This document shows positions 51,366-64,000 of a DNA stretch of 64,000 nt, piece after piece; position 1 is the stretch's first letter; every line of letters starts with the position of its first letter. The position numbers were made by a program, and so were the translations under genes. A model generated the notes under the pieces. That model worked only from the letters and a program-made list of their open reading frames with translations, searched no databases and was not told where the DNA came from. This DNA comes from Nocardioides sp. InS609-2. Its GTDB lineage: Bacteria; Actinomycetota; Actinomycetes; Propionibacteriales; Nocardioidaceae. The DNA lies in assembly GCF_023208195.1 (NCBI RefSeq), contig NZ_CP060034.1, forward strand, positions 62,001-126,000, read 5' to 3'.

Positions 51366-52261
51366 ACCTGGAGAAGGCACAGGTCCTGGCCGGGGCGCTG
51401 CCCTGGCTGATGAAGTACCACGACAAGACGATCGTGGTGAAGTACGGCGGCAACGCGATGACCGACGAGACCCTCAAGCAGGCATTCGCCGAGGACATCG
51501 CCTTCCTCCGCTTCGCCGGCTTCAAGCCGGTCGTCGTGCACGGCGGTGGTCCGCAGATCTCGTCGATGCTCGATCGGCTCGGCATCAAGAGCGAGTTCCG
51601 CGGCGGCCTGCGCGTCACCACCCCCGAAGCGATGGACGTCGTCCGGATGGTGCTCGTCGGCCAGGTGCAGCGCGAGCTGGTCGGCCTGATCAACCAGCAC
51701 GGCCCGCTCGCGGTCGGGCTCTCCGGCGAGGACGCCGGCCTCTTCACCGCCAAGGCGACCAACACCGTGGTCGACGGCGAGGAGTTCGACCTGGGACTCG
51801 TCGGCGAGGTCGCGCACGTGCGTCCCGAAGCCGTCCAGGACCTCGTCGAGGCGGGGCGCATCCCGGTCATCTCCAGCGTCGCGCCCGACGTCGACGGCGT
51901 CGTGCACAACGTCAACGCCGACACCGCCGCGGCCGCGCTCGCCGTCGCACTCGGCGCCGAGAAGCTGCTCGTGCTCACCGACGTCGAGGGCCTCTACCGC
52001 GACTGGCCGGACAGCAAGGACGTCATCAAGGAGATCAGCCCCGAGGCGCTCGCCGAGCTGATGCCGAGTCTCGCCAGCGGCATGGTGCCCAAGATGGGTG
52101 CGTGCCTCCAGGCCGTCCAGGGCGGCGTCCCGCGGGCCACCGTGGTCGACGGCCGCGAGCCGCACGCCGTACTCCTCGAGATCTTCACCGCCGAAGGCGT
52201 CGGCACGCAGGTGCTGCCCGGCGTCGACACCTTGGTCCGGACCGTAGGAGGACCAGCATGA
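51362..52261 (+). CDS. argB: Acetylglutamate kinase
   Basis: Phosphorylates N-acetylglutamate; the usual arginine-inhibited step when ArgJ is present. 299 residues. [27 protein letters not shown] (substrate loop) and [20 protein letters not shown] with LTDVEGLY are all conserved. The N-terminal helix ([18 protein letters not shown]) matches the arginine-sensitive hexameric type. Confidence 0.96.
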   Translation: MNLEKAQVLAGALPWLMKYHDKTIVVKYGGNAMTDETLKQAFAEDIAFLRFAGFKPVVVHGGGPQISSMLDRLGIKSEFRGGLRVTTPEAMDVVRMVLVGQVQRELVGLINQHGPLAVGLSGEDAGLFTAKATNTVVDGEEFDLGLVGEVAHVRPEAVQDLVEAGRIPVISSVAPDVDGVVHNVNADTAAAALAVALGAEKLLVLTDVEGLYRDWPDSKDVIKEISPEALAELMPSLASGMVPKMGACLQAVQGGVPRATVVDGREPHAVLLEIFTAEGVGTQVLPGVDTLVRTVGGPA

Positions 52262-53436
52262 GCTGGCACGAGCGGTACGCCGCGAACATCATGAACACGT
52301 TCGGCCCGCCCAAGCTCGTGCTCGTCCGCGGCAGTGGCGCGCACGTCTGGGACGACGCCGGACGCGAGTACGTCGACCTCCTCGGCGGCATCGCCGTCAA
52401 CGCGCTGGGGCACGCGCACCCGGCGATCGTCGAGGCCGTCACCAGCCAGCTGCAGACACTCGGCCACGTCTCCAACTTGTTCGCCACCGCGCCGCAGGTC
52501 GAGCTCGCGGAGCGACTGGTCACCCTGCTCGGCACACCGAGCAAGGTGTTCTTCTCCAACTCCGGCGCCGAGGCCAACGAGGCCGCCCTCAAGCTCAGCC
52601 GCCGCACCGGCCGCACCCACGTCGTCGCGGCCACGGGTTCCTTCCACGGCCGCACCATGGGCGCCCTCTCCCTGACCAGCAAGGAGGCCTACCGCCTCCC
52701 GTTCGAGCCGCTGCCCGGCGACGTCACCTTCGTCGAGTACGGCGACTCCGAGGCGCTGGCGGCGGCCGTCACGGACCGCACGGCGGCGGTGGTCCTCGAG
52801 CCCATCCAGGGCGAGGCCGGCGTCGTCTTCCCGCCCGCGGGCTACCTCGCGGCGGCCCGGACGATCACCACCGAGGCCGGCGCGCTGCTGTGGCTCGACG
52901 AGGTGCAGAGCGGCATGGGCCGCACCGGACGCTGGTTCGCCCATCGGGCCGTGCCCGAGCTGCTCGACAACCCGCCCGACGTGGTCACCCTGGCCAAGGG
53001 GCTCGGTGGCGGCATCCCGATCGGCGCGACCATCGCCACCGGCGCCGCCGCCGACCTGCTCGAGCCCGGCAACCACGGCACCACCTTCGGCGGCAACCCA
53101 GTCGCGTGCGCGGCCGCACTCGCCGTCCTCGACACGATCGTGCGCGAAGGGCTGCTCGACCACGTCGAGTTCACCGGCAAGCGGCTGGCCGATGCCGTCG
53201 CCGCCGCGCCCGAGGTGACCAGCGTGCGCGCTGCCGGCCTGATGATCGGCGCCGACCTCGATGCCGACATCGCCGCTGCTGTGGTGGACGCCGGTCGTGA
53301 GGCCGGCTTCATCCTCAACAACACCGGCCCGCGCACCCTGCGCTTCGTGCCACCCCTGGTGCTCACCGACGACGACGTCGACGCGTTCGCGGATGCCTGG
53401 CCCGGCATCCTCGCGGCTGCCAAGGAGGCGGTCTGA
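52258..53436 (+). CDS. argD: Acetylornithine aminotransferase
   Basis: PLP enzyme that transaminates N-acetylglutamate semialdehyde. 392 residues. Cofactor features: [50 protein letters not shown] (Asp to PLP nitrogen) and Lys in [13 protein letters not shown]. Overlaps argB and argF by start/stop bases. Confidence 0.96.
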   Translation: MSWHERYAANIMNTFGPPKLVLVRGSGAHVWDDAGREYVDLLGGIAVNALGHAHPAIVEAVTSQLQTLGHVSNLFATAPQVELAERLVTLLGTPSKVFFSNSGAEANEAALKLSRRTGRTHVVAATGSFHGRTMGALSLTSKEAYRLPFEPLPGDVTFVEYGDSEALAAAVTDRTAAVVLEPIQGEAGVVFPPAGYLAAARTITTEAGALLWLDEVQSGMGRTGRWFAHRAVPELLDNPPDVVTLAKGLGGGIPIGATIATGAAADLLEPGNHGTTFGGNPVACAAALAVLDTIVREGLLDHVEFTGKRLADAVAAAPEVTSVRAAGLMIGADLDADIAAAVVDAGREAGFILNNTGPRTLRFVPPLVLTDDDVDAFADAWPGILAAAKEAV

Positions 53437-54364
53437 TGACCCGCCACTTCCTCCGCGACGACGACCTCAGTCCGGCCGAGCAGGCCGAAGTCCTCGCGCT
53501 CGCCGCCGACCTCAAGCGGTCGCCGTACGACACGAAGAGCCTGGCCGGCCCACGCACCGTCGCGATGATCTTCGACAAGCAGACCCTGCGCACGCAGGCG
53601 TCGTTCTCCGCCGGGATCGCCGAGCTCGGGGGCCACCCGATGCTGGTCGACGGCTCGCTGGCCGGCATCGGCGTGCGCGAGTCCATCCCCGACGTCGCGC
53701 GCGTGCTCGGTCGGCAGGCCTCGGTGATCGTGTGGCGCACCGGCGGCCAGGAGCGCATCGACGCCATGGCCGAGCACTCCGGAGTGCCGATCGTCAACGC
53801 GCTGACGGACGAGTTCCACCCCTGCCAGCTCCTCGCCGACCTGCAGACCGTGCAGGAGCAGCTCGGCCGGCTGGCCGAGGTCACGGTGACGTTCCTCGGC
53901 GACGGCTCCTGCAACATGGCGCACTCCTGGCTGCTGGCAGGCGCGACCGCCGGCATGCATGTCCGGGTCAGCGCGCCCGACGGGTTCCAGCCGAGTCCCG
54001 ACGTCGTCGACGCGGCGACCACCATCGCGGCCACCACCGGCGGCAGCGTCGTGTTGGAGGCCGACCCGGCCATGGCGTCGACCGGCGCCGACGTGCTCGT
54101 CACCGACACCTGGGTCTCGATGGGCCGCGAGGCCGACACCGACCACCGGCTCGACGTCCTTGCGTCGTACTCCCTCACGCAGGCGCTGCTCGACCTGGCC
54201 GCCCCCGACGCGATCGCCATGCACTGCCTGCCCGCCTACCGCGGCAAGGAGATCGCCGCCGAGGTGATCGACGGACCATGCAGCGTCGTCTGGGACGAGG
54301 CCGAGAACCGGCGGCACGCCCAGAAGGCGATCCTGACCTGGCTCCTCCAACGGGAGGGGGCGTC

Positions 54365-54368
<4 letters not shown>
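53436..54368 (+). CDS. argF: Ornithine carbamoyltransferase, variant phosphate loop
   Basis: Makes citrulline from ornithine and carbamoyl phosphate. 310 residues. Ornithine-side motifs are intact: [18 protein letters not shown] and MHCLPAYRG. The carbamoyl-phosphate loop, normally STRTR, reads TLRTQ (residues 50-54), losing the second Thr and the last Arg. The rest aligns closely with mycobacterial ArgF as I recall it, so it is probably active with altered binding, or a lineage variant. TGATG overlap with argD. Confidence 0.93.
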
Positions 54369-56334
<1,966 letters not shown>

Positions 56335-56353
56335 GTGCTGAAAGACTGTCACG

Positions 56354-58810
<2,457 letters not shown>

Positions 58811-58860
58811 ACCCCACGCAGGCCGCTGACCTGCACGAACGCGTGAACGACCACCCCGAT

Positions 58861-58891
58861 TTGCAAGGGCTCCCGAACCTCCTGCTAATGT
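58861..58891 (+). promoter_or_regulatory. Candidate upstream rRNA promoter (P1)
   Basis: TTGCAA (58861-58866) and TAATGT (58886-58891) with a 19-base gap and a TGC extended -10. The spacing is a little long; weaker than the next promoter. Confidence 0.4.
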
Positions 58892-59006
58892 TTCACCTGT
58901 CGCCGCAAGCGGCTCCCACACCGGCCGCAAGGTCAAAAAGTGAGGGGGCTCGCCCGCGCTGCGGCCGGTAGGTTCTTCTGGCTGGTCCGCGGGTCCGTTC
59001 AACTGA

Positions 59007-59035
59007 GTTGACGGGCCTCGTCCAAACCGGTAAGT
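59007..59035 (+). promoter_or_regulatory. rRNA operon promoter (P2)
   Basis: TTGACG (59007-59012), 17-base spacer, TAAGTT (59030-59035). Transcription would start near 59042, about 180 nt before 16S. The best sigma-A-like promoter in the window. Confidence 0.7.
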
Positions 59036-59039
59036 TTCT

Positions 59040-59223
59040 GCAGGTTGTCCCGACACAAGGCCCGAGAGGGCGGCGGTCGGGTGCGTCTGATTCTTGAGAA
59101 CTCAACAGTGTGTCATAGTCGACGAATTAGTTTGTTATGCCCTTCGGTTTTTTTGTTGGGTTTTGTTTTTTTCGGCAATGATTCTGGCGATAATGCTGGG
59201 GTTTGTTTGTCGGGAGCAAGTTT
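59040..59223 (+). promoter_or_regulatory. rRNA leader with antitermination-like element
   Basis: The stretch 58811-59223 has no gene. The leader carries TCTTGAGAACTCAACAGTGT at 59089-59108, a text conserved in front of actinobacterial rRNA genes (nut/box-like), then an unusually T-rich run at about 59148-59172, very different from the G+C-rich surroundings, before the 16S 5' end. Confidence 0.55.

Positions 59224-64000
<4,777 letters not shown>

Overview
This 64 kb window is part of an actinobacterial chromosome, most likely from a member of the Nocardioidaceae (Nocardioides-like). The reasons are very high G+C, frequent GTG and TTG starts, start/stop overlaps within operons, an actinobacterial integration host factor (mihF), a mycothiol-dependent-type enzyme, a DUF222/HNH (13E12-type) protein, and 16S/23S rRNA genes of Nocardioides type with a tRNA-free spacer. 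The family assignment rests on recognising the 16S text, not on a search. Nearly everything is conserved chromosomal backbone; no phage, insertion sequence or CRISPR array was seen.

Layout. (1) 1-16549: a pyrimidine operon (3' part of carB, class 2 pyrD, a PyrK-like and a class 1B PyrD-like protein, pyrF), then mihF, gmk, rpoZ, coaBC, metK, a helicase-dead priA, def, fmt, a YjbR-family gene and rsmB. (2) 16630-20813: a secreted Pro/Thr-tailed protein, an ABC-type ATPase divergent from a stand-alone LigD-type primase-polymerase, rpe, and a frameshifted TetR gene. (3) 20970-25231: an FMN-riboswitch-led riboflavin operon, ribD-ribE-ribM-ribBA-ribH. (4) 25276-34948: hisE-hisG, a PH-domain membrane protein, then accessory genes (galM-like, double GNAT, a degraded insert between 71-bp direct repeats, P-loop kinase, amino-acid deaminase-like, membrane protein, SseB-like, hydrolase, HNH protein). 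(5) 35048-47858: infC-rpmI-rplT, aldo/keto reductase, TrmH-family methyltransferase, DUF4031 and HD-domain genes, a PAS histidine kinase, a response regulator with a histidine kinase fused to a DUF4173 membrane protein, and pheS-pheT. (6) 47901-58810: a mycothiol-type isomerase, then an arginine cluster argC-(ACT)-argJ-argB-argD-argF-argR-argG-(Nudix)-argH ending in an overlapping DNA glycosylase gene. (7) 58811-64000: rRNA promoter and leader, complete 16S, spacer, and 23S running off the right edge at about E. coli position 2473.

How the genes work together. The first block makes UMP, GMP-derived nucleotides, CoA and SAM and prepares initiator tRNA and nascent peptides (fmt, def). The rib operon makes riboflavin from GTP and ribulose 5-phosphate, with rpe supplying or draining the pentose pool, and is probably shut off by FMN at its leader. 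The arg operon carries its own repressor gene and an ArgR-type promoter upstream of argC. A recurrent feature is a TANNNT box 6-7 nt before the start codon, which implies many leaderless mRNAs.

The most unusual points are: a second dihydroorotate dehydrogenase-like subunit lacking the catalytic cysteine next to an intact PyrK; the kinase-DUF4173 fusion that keeps an internal ribosome-binding site; the 71-bp duplication bracketing gene debris; an altered carbamoyl-phosphate loop in ArgF; and an ACT-domain protein coupled into the arg operon. I saw no clearly new multi-gene defence or mobile system.
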